A stretch of 64,000 nucleotides of DNA from Membranipora membranacea (GCA_914767715.1 OU612074.1:12572062-12636061), one strand, 5' to 3'. Numbered from the stretch's first letter, positions 14,704-27,536 are shown. A program made the numbers and translations. Notes: generated from the sequence alone by a model not told the origin.

Positions 14704-14741
14704 CAGTGACACTTTGATCTTAGCCAATAGGCCGAGAAGCT
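14704..14741 (-). pseudogene. U2 snRNA 5'-end fragment (pseudogene or snRNA-derived repeat)
   Basis: Read on the minus strand, the segment contains GCTTCTCGGCC, one altered base run, then TTGGCTAAGATCAA, which matches the first roughly 35 nucleotides of metazoan U2 snRNA (stem I region). The match ends before the branch-point recognition GTAGTA, which is absent, and no Sm site or stem III/IV follows. It is therefore not a working U2 gene. It is either a truncated U2 retropseudogene or the head of an snRNA-derived SINE. Confidence 0.6.
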
Positions 14742-15638
14742 CGGATTCTACCAGTGAGCTTCCACAACCTCAAAGGGGAGCAACTGAAAATGCAAGCACA
14801 TTATATTGGTTCCATCTTGGCTTAGGTGTGATACCCCTCTCCCCCCCCCCAATATTTTGTAATACTTCTAAAATGTGTCCAGTAATACAGGTTGGTATCA
14901 AATTTTTAATTACTGTTCGGTACAAAACCCAAAAAACTGTGTTATAAACAGCTATGAACGGCGCTAACATCATTTTTTTTAAATTGAAATGTTTGCTGGA
15001 AAGTGGTATATGTTTCTTAGAAGCAACAGTATCATCATGGTAAACATCATGTTAAAGTTTGTTGGAATATATCGCTGATGACAGCACACAAACACTTTCA
15101 AAACAATAGATTTACAGATGTACGCTTCTCTTGATAGTCCTGTATAATCAGGAGGTTGGGAATATTGGTCTTCCAATCTTTTCCACTCTATAACCTGATA
15201 TGCCGAAAAAAGTCGATCATATTTTTCTCCCTTTAGGAAGCGGGCAGGGAGTTATGTGCTCGGGAGAAATAAGAAGACAACTTTTATTTTCATCTAGTTC
15301 CGCTTGATATAAAAACAATGCTATTTACAGAATATTATTCTATACTTACTTACTCGACATAGAATATCATTAAAATTAGGGTGAATCTGGTTGTGTACCA
15401 AATAGTTTCATGTAAACAATTTTCCGCCATCAGAAAACCAGATTGGGTTCCTTAACATCTCTCGGAATTATTTGTACTTTTCAATCAATTATTCAAGACA
15501 AAGTTTTCTGTGATCCAACCAAATATAATCCTGAGAGTCATCCTGTGAAATGGCCTGCAGCAAATGAAATACTGATGTAACCAATACCCTTAGTGATGTC
15601 CAGTTGAGGCCTAAAGACCTTGTGAGTTCTCTCTATTA

Positions 15639-15755
15639 TTTTTTTTTCTATATACACCAGGTCTTTATTTGACCGCCCTATTTAATGGTGCAGATGGCTT
15701 GTGTTGTGTAGATAACCTATACCCTCGCCTGCTGTTGCCGGTTACTCTTCCAAGT
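15639..15755 (-). repeat. 5'-truncated copy of the tRNA-SINE family
   Basis: On the minus strand this matches the last third of the SINE at 4501-4819: a GAGTARCCGGCAAC block, a GAGGGTATAGG-like block, CACAAGCC, then TTAAATAGGG, GTC and AGACCT near the end. An A tail follows on the minus strand (T run on the plus strand, 15639-15648). The tRNA head is missing, as expected for 5' truncation during target-primed reverse transcription. Confidence 0.7.
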
Positions 15756-17017
15756 TGTTCAAATCAAAGTGGAGGATATCCTGTCTGATACAGAATGTTC
15801 AACTTTGGCATTGAGGCTCTGATATTGATAGCTGCTGTAGCGTTGAGTTTTGTAGGGTACTTGTTGCTTGATACTAAATAAAACTGCACTGCAGCAAACC
15901 ATCTAACTCCCAGTTCATCTGACAAAAGACATTAAAAATGATGGTCTCATTGAGTACCGTTACAGATTGAGTGCAAAACATGTACCCAGCTGATCACCGG
16001 TAATATTTTGCTGCCTAAGTATTTTCCCTTCTTACAATTTGAGCGGGAAAAGCTGCTATAAAAAACAATGTCTCTAAAGCGGCATAACTGTTTGTGGTCA
16101 TAGGGGATTGGGTTCGTTGTAGATATGGAGACTGTGGTATGACAAAGACGGCTGCCCTCTTGGTACTCATTGCAAACCTAGTGCCATGTGGTATGTCACA
16201 TCACATATTCACAGTTCTATTTACTTGTTTAACCATATATCATAACCAAGACCAAGTTTTATCCAATTTGCCTGCATTCTGGTTGCTCCCCTTAGACTGC
16301 TCACACCACAGTGGAGGGGGAGCAACTCTTAATGAACGCTAATGGACCAAACTTGGACTAACTAAAACCCATCAGCTTTGCTAAGTGCTTTTATTATCAA
16401 TCAATATATTTTTGATGTGATTTGAGAATAATACACTAGTGTGCAATTACTTGTTCATGACTTATTAATATGAAATGTGTGCACAGTAAAGCATTGACGT
16501 AATTTTGTTTTATATTAAAAAAATAGATATTTTTTAGATGGATGTGGAAAAATGATGGTACACTGACAATGAATTAACCAAATTGGACTTTGGGCTTGGG
16601 TTTAAAAATAAAGTTTACAAATTTCATTCAATTGAGAAAAACCGTAAGCCGACAGCACAAAACAAGACAAGTTGAATCCACGGCAGCTCACATCAGCACC
16701 ACTTTTGCTACCCATTGCACTATTTTGCATATAGAAAAATATGATAAAAATACATCAAAATCGCTATACGATATTCTAAGCCATAAAGATAAAAATAGGA
16801 GTAAGAAAAATATTCATGAATTCAGATTATATATAATTTAACCCGAACAGCAACAATGATTTTCATAGCAACGATAAATATAGGTCAGAAATATGAATCA
16901 TTGATGGGAGTATTTCACTGGACAAGGCTATCAGTTGAGGCAAATCTCATTTTGTGTCCAGCATAATATTTTTGCATCGAACGCAAAAATATCTTGTCCA
17001 AACTTTGTGCATCAGTG

Positions 17018-18882
17018 TCAATATCCATAGACGTCAAGGCTGTTTAAAGAGAATTTCAAACTGTCAAAAGTCACTAGTTTAAAGTATCTCGCTTCTCTAT
17101 GAGGAAGGCAGGGTAACCACTCAACACGAGGTATATTATTAGTGTATATCATTGGTCCAGGATACTCATAGCAGAGACTGGAATTGTAATGATTGAGATC
17201 TTCTTCAAGCTCTCCGACCAGGAAATGTAGATTACTCGCTTTGCCTGTGATTGGATATAAATAATGATAAAAATAAATATTCATGTCATGTCGCGTGAAT
17301 CACTGATTGCATCAAGGGGCTCCGCATTACTCATATATTTTAGGAAGGGCTTTGCAGTCATGACTTCGTTACACAATCCTTGATCCCACCTTCGACCATT
17401 GACAGTGATACAACCCGAGCTAAATTAGTCTAAGTCTACGGGTGTTGTGAATTAACTTTTTACGCAAAGGGCATTGTCTGTGCTTTCTATGAACAATAAA
17501 GTTATTTTGTATGAGACAGTGACAACTTACAGGTTATTTAAAATGATGATCCCTCTCTGATTGTACAGCAATAGTTTGCACAATTCAAAGTGAAGCATGA
17601 CAAACACGGAATCTATTTTATTAAACTGTAAATGCACATTCCTTTCACATGGATACTATCGCAAAAATATTGGACATATCTACTTAAAAAAAGATTCAAA
17701 GTTTACTTTGTTACGGATTTGTGTAAAAGCTACCTTTGCTCAGATATGCTGCTCCAGCTACTGTGTATACCCGACCCAGATCACCAGATAACCACGGATC
17801 TGTTCGACTCCTCGTTTTAAATTCTGTTGTTGGGTCAAGGTCAAATGCATAAACTGGATACTTTTTAGATACGACTGCTATTGAAGCTCCATCTATTCCT
17901 ACAATACGGAACAAAATCATGCACTTTTCCAGCGCTTGGATGTAGATTCGAACAACAACTCATTATTCCTAGATTTCGTGTCACAGTGATAGTAATAAAC
18001 ATAAGAGACTCAGAGAGAATCTTGAGATAGCATTGTTCAGAAACATCTCGCAAAGTTACAATGAAGTGTAAGCAAAACCGCAGGTAATTCATCTGCATAC
18101 ACAACATAAATATTTACCTGCAGACAATATCGTCACATTTTTGCTGTTTGTTTCTGAGCTTTTGAGAAAGTAGTAAGAGTCGTCTATCAACACGGTGCAT
18201 TTTACTCCCTCAGGTAAGATAACATGGTCTTCTCTGAATAATCCATTGGTAGCAAAATTAAATAAATTGTCTCCTCCCGCTATCAATCTAGCATTGTTTT
18301 CCAAACCTGGTAAGCGGCAAACCCTTTGCTTTATCAACCACTGACCTGCAGTTCTTTCTGTGAAATAATCAACAAAACAAATCATTGAAATACATGACAG
18401 CAATATTTAAAATGATGGTTGTATATTTGCCTTTTTTTATACAGAATTTTGAAAATTATATTATGCACGACCAGCAGCTCTGGCTACTCCGAATCTTTGT
18501 TGAGATAGATATATTTAAGTTAAGTTAAGTTAAGTTAAGTTAAGTTAAGTTAAGTTAAGTTAAGTTAAGTTAAGTTAAGTAAGATTGAGTATAATAACCG
18601 CTATGAACTAAATCGAGCTGGTCTGGTTTTTGGTCCAAAACGTGAACTCAACAGCGCCAAGTATAAGCCTTATCGCAAAGGCCCCTTTTTGTTTTGAAAA
18701 AAGGGCGCTTAGAGATAAGGCAACGCCAATTTGGTTCCGAATTTGATCAAAAAGCTTGATTAAGTTGACGAGAATGTGATTAACATCTGATCTGACTTAC
18801 CCGCTGATAGATGGATGTTCTTGAGGCTAATAAAGAGAAATAAACGAGTAAGAAGCGAATTTGGGTATGTCATCCTAGACAT
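17018..18882 (-). CDS. Secreted fucolectin-like (F5/8 type C) lectin, 4 exons
   Basis: Predicted exons: 18801-18882, 18118-18357, 17734-17898, 17018-17244 (714 bp, 237 aa), with GT-AG junctions and consistent phase. Two in-frame ATGs (18882 and 18873) open a short hydrophobic signal-like segment (SLLTRLFLFISL), so the product is probably exported. Exon 2 encodes an unassigned domain with two cysteines. Exons 3-4 carry the galactose-binding/fucolectin pattern: DGASIAVV, then DPWLSGDLGRVYTV (the family's PWW-x-V-DLG block), and at the C-terminus REARYFKLVTF followed by LNSLDVYGY, which parallels the family ending RYV-I...L-EVEVYG. Related proteins bind fucose or other glycans in innate recognition; the ligand here is not known. 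Intron 1 contains the (TAAGT)13 array and a 55-bp fold-back. Confidence 0.72.
18516..18580. repeat. (TAAGT)13 pentanucleotide microsatellite
   Basis: Thirteen perfect TAAGT units stand in intron 1 of the lectin-like gene. Perfect units suggest recent slippage and probable length polymorphism. Confidence 0.95.
18667..18721. repeat. 55-bp fold-back element
   Basis: Arms GCCTTATC (18667-18674) and GATAAGGC (18714-18721) enclose a second pair, CCCTTTTT and AAAAAAGGG. It sits in intron 1 of the lectin-like gene. It resembles the small fold-backs further right but has no exact target duplication. Confidence 0.6.
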
Positions 18883-20328
18883 GCAGCTGAAACATAGACA
18901 AGACAATATAAACCTGTGAAGTAACCTGCCAAACAGGCACTTTATCTAATCAATACCATTAGTGAACTTAAAAGGACAATATTATCAATGTAGCATTTCT
19001 TATTTCAGTACTTCATTAATATGTATGAAACTTATATGACAATTCATCATTTGAATTTATCAGACACACTCAATCCAAGAACTTGAAAGTTGTATCAATT
19101 CAGATGATATGTTGAATTGATTGATGCACAAATACAATGTTCTCACTGATGTCAGAATCTGCCTTACTTGTGGGTGCCCTAAGGGACTTCTCATGATTGC
19201 AAGCCGTAGTGACCACCATCACTAGAGGGATTGTTGGAGTAGTAGTTTTGCCCCTAGAGAAGTAAATACCAGCTGGATCTTGATTTAGCTAGTCGTGTCA
19301 ACTTTACCTGGCACTAAATTTATCTAGTTGAATTGGCAATTTATATAGGAAAACCCGGGTGTGTTGATGTAAGGTTTCAATAAATTTCACTATTGTAAGC
19401 CTGTGCCTTGGAAATTTTCCTCCTGCGAATATTTTATTTGTTTTTGGTATCTGACAGTCACAATACAACTTCTGTTCTACTCCGTTTTTATTTGATAAAA
19501 ACAAACTATATGACAAATTCTTGCAGAGACAAAGTGTACTAACAAAATGGCGATCCAGTTGATCCAAATAGAGGTGCTTGTATTCAGGATTTGTTCGTAA
19601 ATATCATTCCAGCGCAGTCTGTAAATCTTTTCTTATGAACCAAATTGTCTTCTCTTTTCTTGTGAGGAGGCAACTCAAAATAAGACTTTAATAAAATATT
19701 GACAATGGATTGAGTTGATTACCTACGAGTTACTACTATCTCTGCTTCATAATCAGATCAAAGCACACCTGGGGGTCAACCAAACCAAAGAAGTCAATTC
19801 AGAAGGATCAGTGCTCTTAAAAACTGAGTTGTGACTTCATTTTGGCAAAGTTAAAGATTTACCATTATACATTTTAGAGCGCAAACATCATTACATATTC
19901 CAGTTTAGGAGTAAATGATCTGCCGTGGAAATCATTGTAGCATATTGAATTGTTTTTTTTATTCAGTGAATGTATTGATCAAGTATTCATCAGTAGAATA
20001 GTAGAGCAGCACACTCAAAAAGAGCTAGATTACAAAACTCAATAAAATTGGTACCAAATGAGGATATCACATAATACATTTGCGTTTAAAAAAAAAAGGG
20101 TATATACCACGATAACGCATATAAATACCATATAGTGGGTCTTGGCACCCCATCATGATACATGTTCTAAATTTGCAGATATGCGAATTCCCTTTATCTG
20201 AACAACGGTCCATTCTGTAGCCAATAATGGCTCTGATTGGCCAATCAGAACCAACACAATGGTGAGCCATTCTCTTATTGGTCACTTAGCAGTTAAAGAT
20301 GTCAAAGAAGCCTTTGAGAAGTTTCTCC
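18883..20328. other. Intergenic between lipoxygenase 3' end and lectin 5' end
   Basis: No gene is supported. At 20221-20281 four CCAAT-box pentamers cluster (20221-20225, 20236-20240, 20241-20245, 20277-20281), two of them meeting in the 18-bp perfect palindrome TCTGATTGGCCAATCAGA (20232-20249). Confidence 0.5.
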
Positions 20329-23300
20329 CTATATACTGATGCTGTTTGGGACGTACCTTGGCATCAGAGGCCTGTACTTGTCTTTGCGATACTTGTTTTT
20401 CTGTGCTAGTTTCGAGTCAATGTCTTTCAAGGTATTCTGTAGCCTGAATAGAGAAAAAGACAAGTCATAATACAATCAACTGCTCCCAGTGAAAGGAGCG
20501 GTAACAAATATAATATATATATAATATTGTTAAATGCCGGGGCTTGTACTTCAGGTAAACTAAGCAGGATGGTTTCAGTGTATCAGTTCCGCCATGGAGT
20601 TTAATAGCTCTAGTACGCAATTGATTTAATGCAGTAGAAATTCATGAAACAAAGCATTTCTATCAATCAATCCTTCGATCAGTCAATCAAATACATGCAA
20701 AACATTCATAAATCTATCCAGTTATACTTACTCTTGCTGAGCAGCCAGACTTGTAGGATCATAAGCAAACTGTACATCAAAATTTCCTAGTTGCTGTGTA
20801 TCATTAGTACTCAAACCTTTGGTGAGGGTCATCATGTCAAACGTCTGCTCTTTGGTGGGTAACATCTCCACTATGTCATCCTCTCTCAATTGGTCCTTTA
20901 TAACGAATAATATACTGTTTGAAGCAAGTTTTTATGATGTTTATACCATAATCCAATTTTGAGCTAAGATTGAAATACCTTTTTGAATCTAATTTACACA
21001 CATCGGGATAGTATGGGTGACATATAGAACAACACAGAGGAGACAAATTACAAAGCGCCATCAAAAAAACAAATCAAGGATAGGGGTACAAAATCTTGGT
21101 TAAAATCAGAGGTTCATATCACATGTCACATTGGTGAGGTTGCAATGACTATGCTGAATTACTTTCTATTTGAAGGCACATTGACGCATAACTCAGGGCG
21201 ATGGGAGGTTGGAGCCCAGTAAACAGCGGACAGCAGCTTAAATCATGCCCTGAGCTGTAACTACTGGTGTGCTGTAACTAATCACCCTGTATCAGCCTCA
21301 GCAGGGTGTAAGGAGTGAGTGGGTGGGTTCCCCCATCCGTCCTCAACAACCTGCCTAGACTAACCCCTTACTCAGTGTGTAAATCGTGCAGAAATATACC
21401 TTGTTTGTAGGCCAGGTTCCTCTGAGCATTCCGGGATAGTTGGGAGGGAATCCATATTGGTCGTATTGCAGAAAATTCACAGCAGCATGCTGAACACTAG
21501 AGAGAAAAATGAACACAGTCACGATCTCCGTCAGGTCATCTAAAGTCTCAACATAATATTGGCCATCTCTCAGTGCAACAGGCATATCCTAGAAACAAGA
21601 AACGAAGTAATATGAACGAGACAGAAAACAGGCTGTTCAAAGATATATGGCAGACCTAGTTTTTTTATTATAGTCGATCTGCTAGCCTGGTATTAGGAGG
21701 CGAGATAATGTGAGACGATTGCAGCCAATAGCAGTGAAGGAAATGTTATCCAGAAACAAAACTTGTGACCTATGTGATTGACCACAAAAGTAATTCCTTA
21801 ACTCAAATTTTACATTATCTTATGATTTTTCAATGTGGCAATATGCGTCTAGCGAAGGATGGCTGCAAAAGGTGGGTGCTTGGGACCGTTCAATCTAAAA
21901 GCGTGAACAGCTATTCATGTGGAGGGTTTTTGTATCTAATAACAAATGATACGGTAATTGTAGCGATGGCCGCATTCAAGACACAGAGAGCAGCAACAAT
22001 GACTGGGCACTCTGCCCGATTCCAACGTTACCTGGACATGACAGTCAGTGACAAGCTCGTTTATCCAGCCTTGTATCTCAAAATCCTCGCGCAGTCTCTT
22101 CTCTGCATTCTCACCTCGACCTATTAAAAGTAATCATATAGTCTCATTGATAATAATGGTAAATCGATGGAAAGTTATGATGGATTATTAGGCTGTGGAT
22201 AATGCATTATGACTTGAATTCGTAGGCTAATACAGAGAGAGATCCTTGAGAGCATGTTGTGTCTCAAAGTAAGCAAGAGAGCTGATTCCCATTATCATTT
22301 CCTCACGTAAAAAAAGAGTGAGCTAGATGGCCTTATATTGACCTAAGCGGATGAATTCTGATTCCCTAACCTAACTAATAGATGTATGACTTTGTTAGCC
22401 TACCATAAAAACCACCAATAGCTTTCTTTACATATTTGTGCAGAGCGAGCCATAATTTCTTTCCATCATCCCTGTAGTGGTAGTTAGGAAGGGATTTGAC
22501 ATCTTGTACGCCTCTCTTTTTCAGATTTTTCAAAAAGTTACCATCCTGCTGGAGCGACCAGTTGGCGTAATCATGTTTGACGATGCTAAATACCCCCTGG
22601 TGTCCAATCCTCATAACTTGATCCAGCTTTCCACCATCAGAAATCAGTTGGCTGACAGCTAGCCTATTGTTAGAACATGGAAACCTAATTAATGGATATC
22701 TTGAATTATAGTTAGAGCAGGGATTCAAGGACAATAATATTATCAATATTATTAATATTATTCAATTTTAATTTGGCATATTTTTTTTTGCGATATAGAT
22801 AATAAAGGGGTCTTTCCAGTGACATGTGGGTATAGATGTGTAACGTGTTTTCTGGAAATGGTATGCAGAAAGCTAATTTTAAAATGGAACTTACGCGTTG
22901 ATTCGGATGACGAAGCGCATATGCGGAGCCAGGAGCCTGAATACAGGGTGTGATTGAGAAAGCTGTCTGTTCGCAGCGACGCAAGCTGTCTCAGATAATA
23001 AATGAGTGAATCCTTAATAAATAAAGAAAAAACATATTATATCAGTTTTGGAGGGTTAAAAGTCCGGTTGAATCGCACATTTCGATCTCGGCAGGGACAG
23101 ATATTTGGGTATTATTATTAACTATTTGGTTGTCAGAGAGTGAGGCGGAAGAATGGACAGATTGTCTGTCCACCCATCTCTCTCTTTCTCCCTCTATCTG
23201 ACTATCTGCATATTTGTTCATCGGTCTATCTGTATGCATAACCCATTCTTTTTCTATTTTAGTCGAAGTTTACAACCTTAGAAAGTGAACAAAGGATTCC

Positions 23301-25205
23301 CGGTAACAGCAATTTCAGCAATATTCAGGTAAATGATTTTAAGTACAAGATTGCAGGAGTAGAGAATGTAAACATCAGGTAAGGGATCATCACGTGTTGT
23401 TGGCTGCAGCTAAACTTACCAAGGTGGAATGAAGATTGATGAATTGAAGCATCAGCAATGTTGAACCACATCTTTGCAGCCATCCATGTGTAGTAAGGAT
23501 CTTTGGGTGTGAAGACCTTAAGAAGTAAACACCATAGTAATTTTTAATTAGATTTGTTAATTAATGTTTTTTATTTAAAGTGTATAAATTATCTGGATAA
23601 GGGGTACATCTCTGACCCTGAGCAAGCATATGGCTATCAATGTATGGTTGCTGGACAGCACTTCTCATCTTTGATTGATCCACAAGAATTGATTATAGCT
23701 GACCCGAGTCAACTTTTGTCAAGTAGCTTGCCTTTGTTTTTGGAGGTCGTTACTGGGACGTCAATCAATGCATAACGTGAAAGCTGCCAGATTCATTTAG
23801 ATTCTGACATAAAGCTTGGAACTGATGGCACATCTCCACAAATAGCAACGCTATGTATTTTACCACTGATCCATAGATTCATATCAATGGGTCGCTTGCT
23901 TACCGGTGCACTTTCCTCTGGGGTTAGTTGGATAGCTATTGGCAACAACATATCATCATCAGCTACACAGAAGAGGCCTACTGGTCCTGGCATTGGTTCA
24001 GCACATTCCATTTTGTATAAATATGACATATCCATCATGTATACTCGCTTAGCCTTCATACAATCATCAAATGATTGACCCGATGGGAGATTCTTCTCAA
24101 TATCTTTGATACTTTTTGCCATACTGTGAAAATATGGATAAAGCCAGTGAGTATATGACAACAGAAAGGATACAAATAGAATGTAATGAGAAAGAACAAG
24201 TTTGTTCTCTCTGGTTGTGGCTGGGTAACAAGGCGCTGCAGACAGCTGATTTTTCTAACTTCAATGTCAGAATATATTGTGTGTCAACCTTTAGTGTTTC
24301 ACCGCACTAAATGATTTAAAAGCATCAAAGACCTAATTTAAGTTCTCTACTTATACTTAAACTATAGCGTTGATCAAAAGGATGCTCCGCCTGAGACTCA
24401 TTTAACTCATTTAAATTATATTCTGTTCTGTAAGATACCTGCAGCTTAATGTAGGAAATTTGTAAGATAGAATTTTTACATTAATGTGCTGCACTCCCTC
24501 CTTCCATCTGTCTAACATGATCTAGGAGATCAATGCACTTATATGATCGAGGTTTGTGAAGCTGTCCTCTCTTTATATATATATTTATATATATATATTT
24601 TTTTTTTTTACCCTCTAACAACACAACATACTTTATAGGCAGTTCCTGACAGAGTGTGATAGCTCCAGGATTGGTCCCTGTAAGCCTTTGACGTCCAAAC
24701 TCAACATCTTCTGTCCAGTCAGACATACCCTATATTAAGAAAAAAACATATCCTTGAATATCTCAAGAAAACATCGAGGTAAGGCTTTGCCTTTTGAAAC
24801 ATTGATGTGTTGTGTAGCTTAGGATTTTTTTAAGAGTGAAAATATTGCGTATTTACTGCAGAAAAAGCTGCCTGACTATGTATTGCTGGAGTCTTTAAAC
24901 ATGACCATGTGCTTCGTAAGTTGCCCAGCACGACTGATGCTGGAGAAAACAGACACAGACAAAAGATTTCTGAGACAGAACTAACATTTAACCATTTTTA
25001 CTTTCTACAGTTGACATGGAGACTTTTACCAATTATCGATCTCACCTCCGGAACATGAAGATGATCCCCCATGTATATACTCTCTATATCGGCGAGGCTC
25101 TCAAAAGTAGGCTCTCTCTTTTTCACCAATTTGGCATGGAGTGTGTACGTTAGATTGCTTTTGAGAAGGTCAACCTAAAAATAAATAAATATCTATATCA
25201 TATAT

Positions 25206-25287
<82 letters not shown>

Positions 25288-27536
25288 GTATATGCATCTG
25301 TGGGATTTAATAAACATGCCTTCGTCTCGACTCGCCATTTTTATTTTTATAGAGGCACTGAGAGACACAGAAAGGAGGTTTGTCACAACGGCATCTTCCA
25401 ATGTCTGAGACAATATTGGTTCACAAATTTAGACATTCCCTCTTCTACTCCAAAAAGGTAACCTGTGGAGCGCTGCTTCTTGGGCACCATGAGTGCCAAA
25501 ATTTCAATATTTCAATTTTGAGGCAGCATAATACCCAAAGGCCACACAATTGTTATGCCATGACATTACTATGTTACAGACGTAGAGGATTTGCTCTAAC
25601 ATAACACTAAGAACTTGTCCATCTGTATTTGAGTCTAAAATACTTGTTTTCCAAATACTTACAGCATAACCCACTGTGAAGCGCTCATCTTTAGGTTGTT
25701 CTTTACACTAAAACAAATCAAAGTATCATCAAAAAATATAAATATTTATACATAATGATAGCGATGGACAATTTGTTCTATCATCCCTATCAAATTGTGA
25801 AATTTTGATGTCAATATTCACTGGAAGAAGCCAAATCATTATCGTAGCACAAGGCTCATAAATTAATGGACAGCATTTATACCAAATTGGGCATAACCAC
25901 AGCTTCTACACCACAAGGCAAGGTGATTGGTTGCATTCAGTTTCCTTGTCAGGGCGAATCTGCTGTCGGGTACAGGGTGCTGAATGGAGCTGTCAGAACT
26001 CTCTGATATTTGTATTTTAGTTCCTTTTTATCATTAATTACTTGCAATAAAGTGAAGATAAACTATAAAAAACCTCCTTGTACATACCAGCGGGGGTCCT
26101 CCTTCGATTTTGTAATCGTACTGGTAGGCATCACGCTTCTCCTCCAATTCTCTTTTGCGTTCCTGTGAGTTGGGATCTTCCTGTGGCAGCACTGAGTCAA
26201 ACTCGCTGACCTCGATAACATCAGTGTGATGCAGCCAGCGATGTATGGGGAAATAACTAGAGTATATTACTAGGTCCTCGTCATCATCATTATCGACATC
26301 CAAATAGTCAACCTTCACCAACTCTACGTACCTAAAAGTAAGTAGAGATGAAAAATAATAACTGTTTCCTTTGAAAACAAAAGCTAAAAAAATGATGTAT
26401 ATTATACATAAATATTGTATAATATATAAATATAATATAAATACTATACAGGAGAGGTAACACCTGAGGGTGTTGGGGCTGGAACAATCAACCGCGAAAG
26501 CTCCCCCAGTGTGACTGGATCCCACAACTCCTGCAGTACCAACCGCCTGGCAGTGAATAGCAGGCGCGCTAACCAATTGTGCCATCTCACCATATCCATG
26601 AAATATTAAAATAATATGATATACCATACAAATATAATAATATGATAAATATGATATGATTACTGACCATTCCTGTTTCTCGTGCGTGTCTGTTCTCCTC
26701 AGTTTGATTGTTTTGATGTACTCAGCCTGTTCTAGTACCATCCCGTACACTTCAGTCTCTCCCTTTTTCACACTATGATGGTCAATCAAAGTTTGAACTT
26801 TGCTCTCTCTCCCAGTTCTGTCTGTCATAACAATCTCTACCTACAAAATAGAGTATTAAATTACAGGAACAGATACAACATACAGTAGTGCGCATACCGT
26901 CCCACTGCACAACAAGCAGGTCTTCAGCCAGAAACCATGAGTCAAGGGCAGTTTTGAGGCATTCTGCGTGTAGGATCATGATTTGTAGCTGAACACTATA
27001 GGCCTACTATGTTAAGAAATATACAGCAACCCAGTCTGGTTCTTGATTCATAGGCAAGAGTACAGAACCATGGTTGGGCGAAATCATAGCAGGATGACCA
27101 AAAGATAAAGCCAGGGTAGGCAATAATGTGAATATATGCCTCTAATAATTTTATATCCCATAATATATCCCATCAGTGTTGTGATTACATGTCTTAACAC
27201 ATACGGCAAATACCCGTATAGATAATGATTCATGCTCACTTGTAAAAGAATTCGCAATACTCCCAAACCTCCTCAGCCTGCTTTTATATTTTAAATGGTT
27301 TCCTTCGATAAAGAACATAAGAAGATTGAGTAAATAATTAACGCCATGTTTATAGCATGTTCTCAATTTCAAGAATCGGGTGAGAACTTTTGGTTGTACA
27401 TTCATAACTAAATTGAAATAGAAAAATCACTTACATCGATTTTTCTCCATGCGGTGCCGCTTGAGATCCTGTCCCCGGTTGTGACGTACACTTTGTGTGT
27501 CGGTTTCGGCTCATCCTTACTTCCCGTCAGACCCAT
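20329..27536 (-). CDS. PLAT lipoxygenase, complete, 14 exons
   Basis: Exons: 27435-27536, 26668-26840, 26088-26331, 25663-25707, 25046-25174, 24632-24729, 23904-24123, 23420-23516, 22895-23012, 22404-22663, 22032-22120, 21400-21588, 20732-20895, 20329-20443 (2043 bp, 680 aa, normal length for an animal lipoxygenase). All junctions are GT-AG and phase-consistent. The enzyme adds oxygen to polyunsaturated fatty acids to form hydroperoxides. The N-terminal PLAT domain ([17 protein letters not shown]) is followed by the linker FPIHRWL. The catalytic domain shows [14 protein letters not shown], then the iron-binding pair HLGFTH, then QHAAVN (third His plus Asn), and ends PNSISI with the terminal Ile that ligates iron. 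The Coffa position in INALAVSQL is Ala, which in known enzymes favours S stereochemistry. The start MGLTGSK fits an N-myristoylation signal. Intron 2 is open, a multiple of three, and holds a SINE. Confidence 0.93.
25199..25290. repeat. (CATATA)n hexanucleotide microsatellite
   Basis: A near-perfect CATATA array lies in a lipoxygenase intron, about 25 bp beyond the 25046-25174 exon. The long Ile/Cys open frame across it is only translated repeat. Confidence 0.95.
26447..26594 (-). repeat. Second type of tRNA-derived SINE, inside lipoxygenase intron 2
   Basis: Read on the minus strand it begins GAGATGGCACAATTGGTTAG, an A-box-like tRNA head, continues with CGCGCCTGC and a degenerate B-box area ending GGATCCAGTC, and runs into a short GC-richer body. 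Flanks are strongly AT-rich. It has the same orientation as the gene. The sequence differs from the SINE at 4501, so it is a different family. Confidence 0.6.

Larger units (their letters stand above)
8701..17017. other. Long intergenic stretch, no supported gene
   Basis: This 8.3-kb stretch has only short open frames without recognisable domains. It holds a C21 tract (13945-13965), a C10 tract (14841-14850), a U2-snRNA-like fragment (14704-14741) and a truncated SINE (15639-15755). A minus-strand frame at 14979-15176 starts MEDQYSQPPDY and has a PPxY-like look, but I could not find splice partners or a family for it. Confidence 0.5.

Noticed and set aside
14704-14741. Functional U2 snRNA gene
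   Set aside because: Branch-point recognition GTAGTA and the Sm site are missing after the 5' match.
18516-18580. Telomere-like or CRISPR-like repeat array
   Set aside because: Perfect head-to-tail TAAGT units without spacers: a plain microsatellite.
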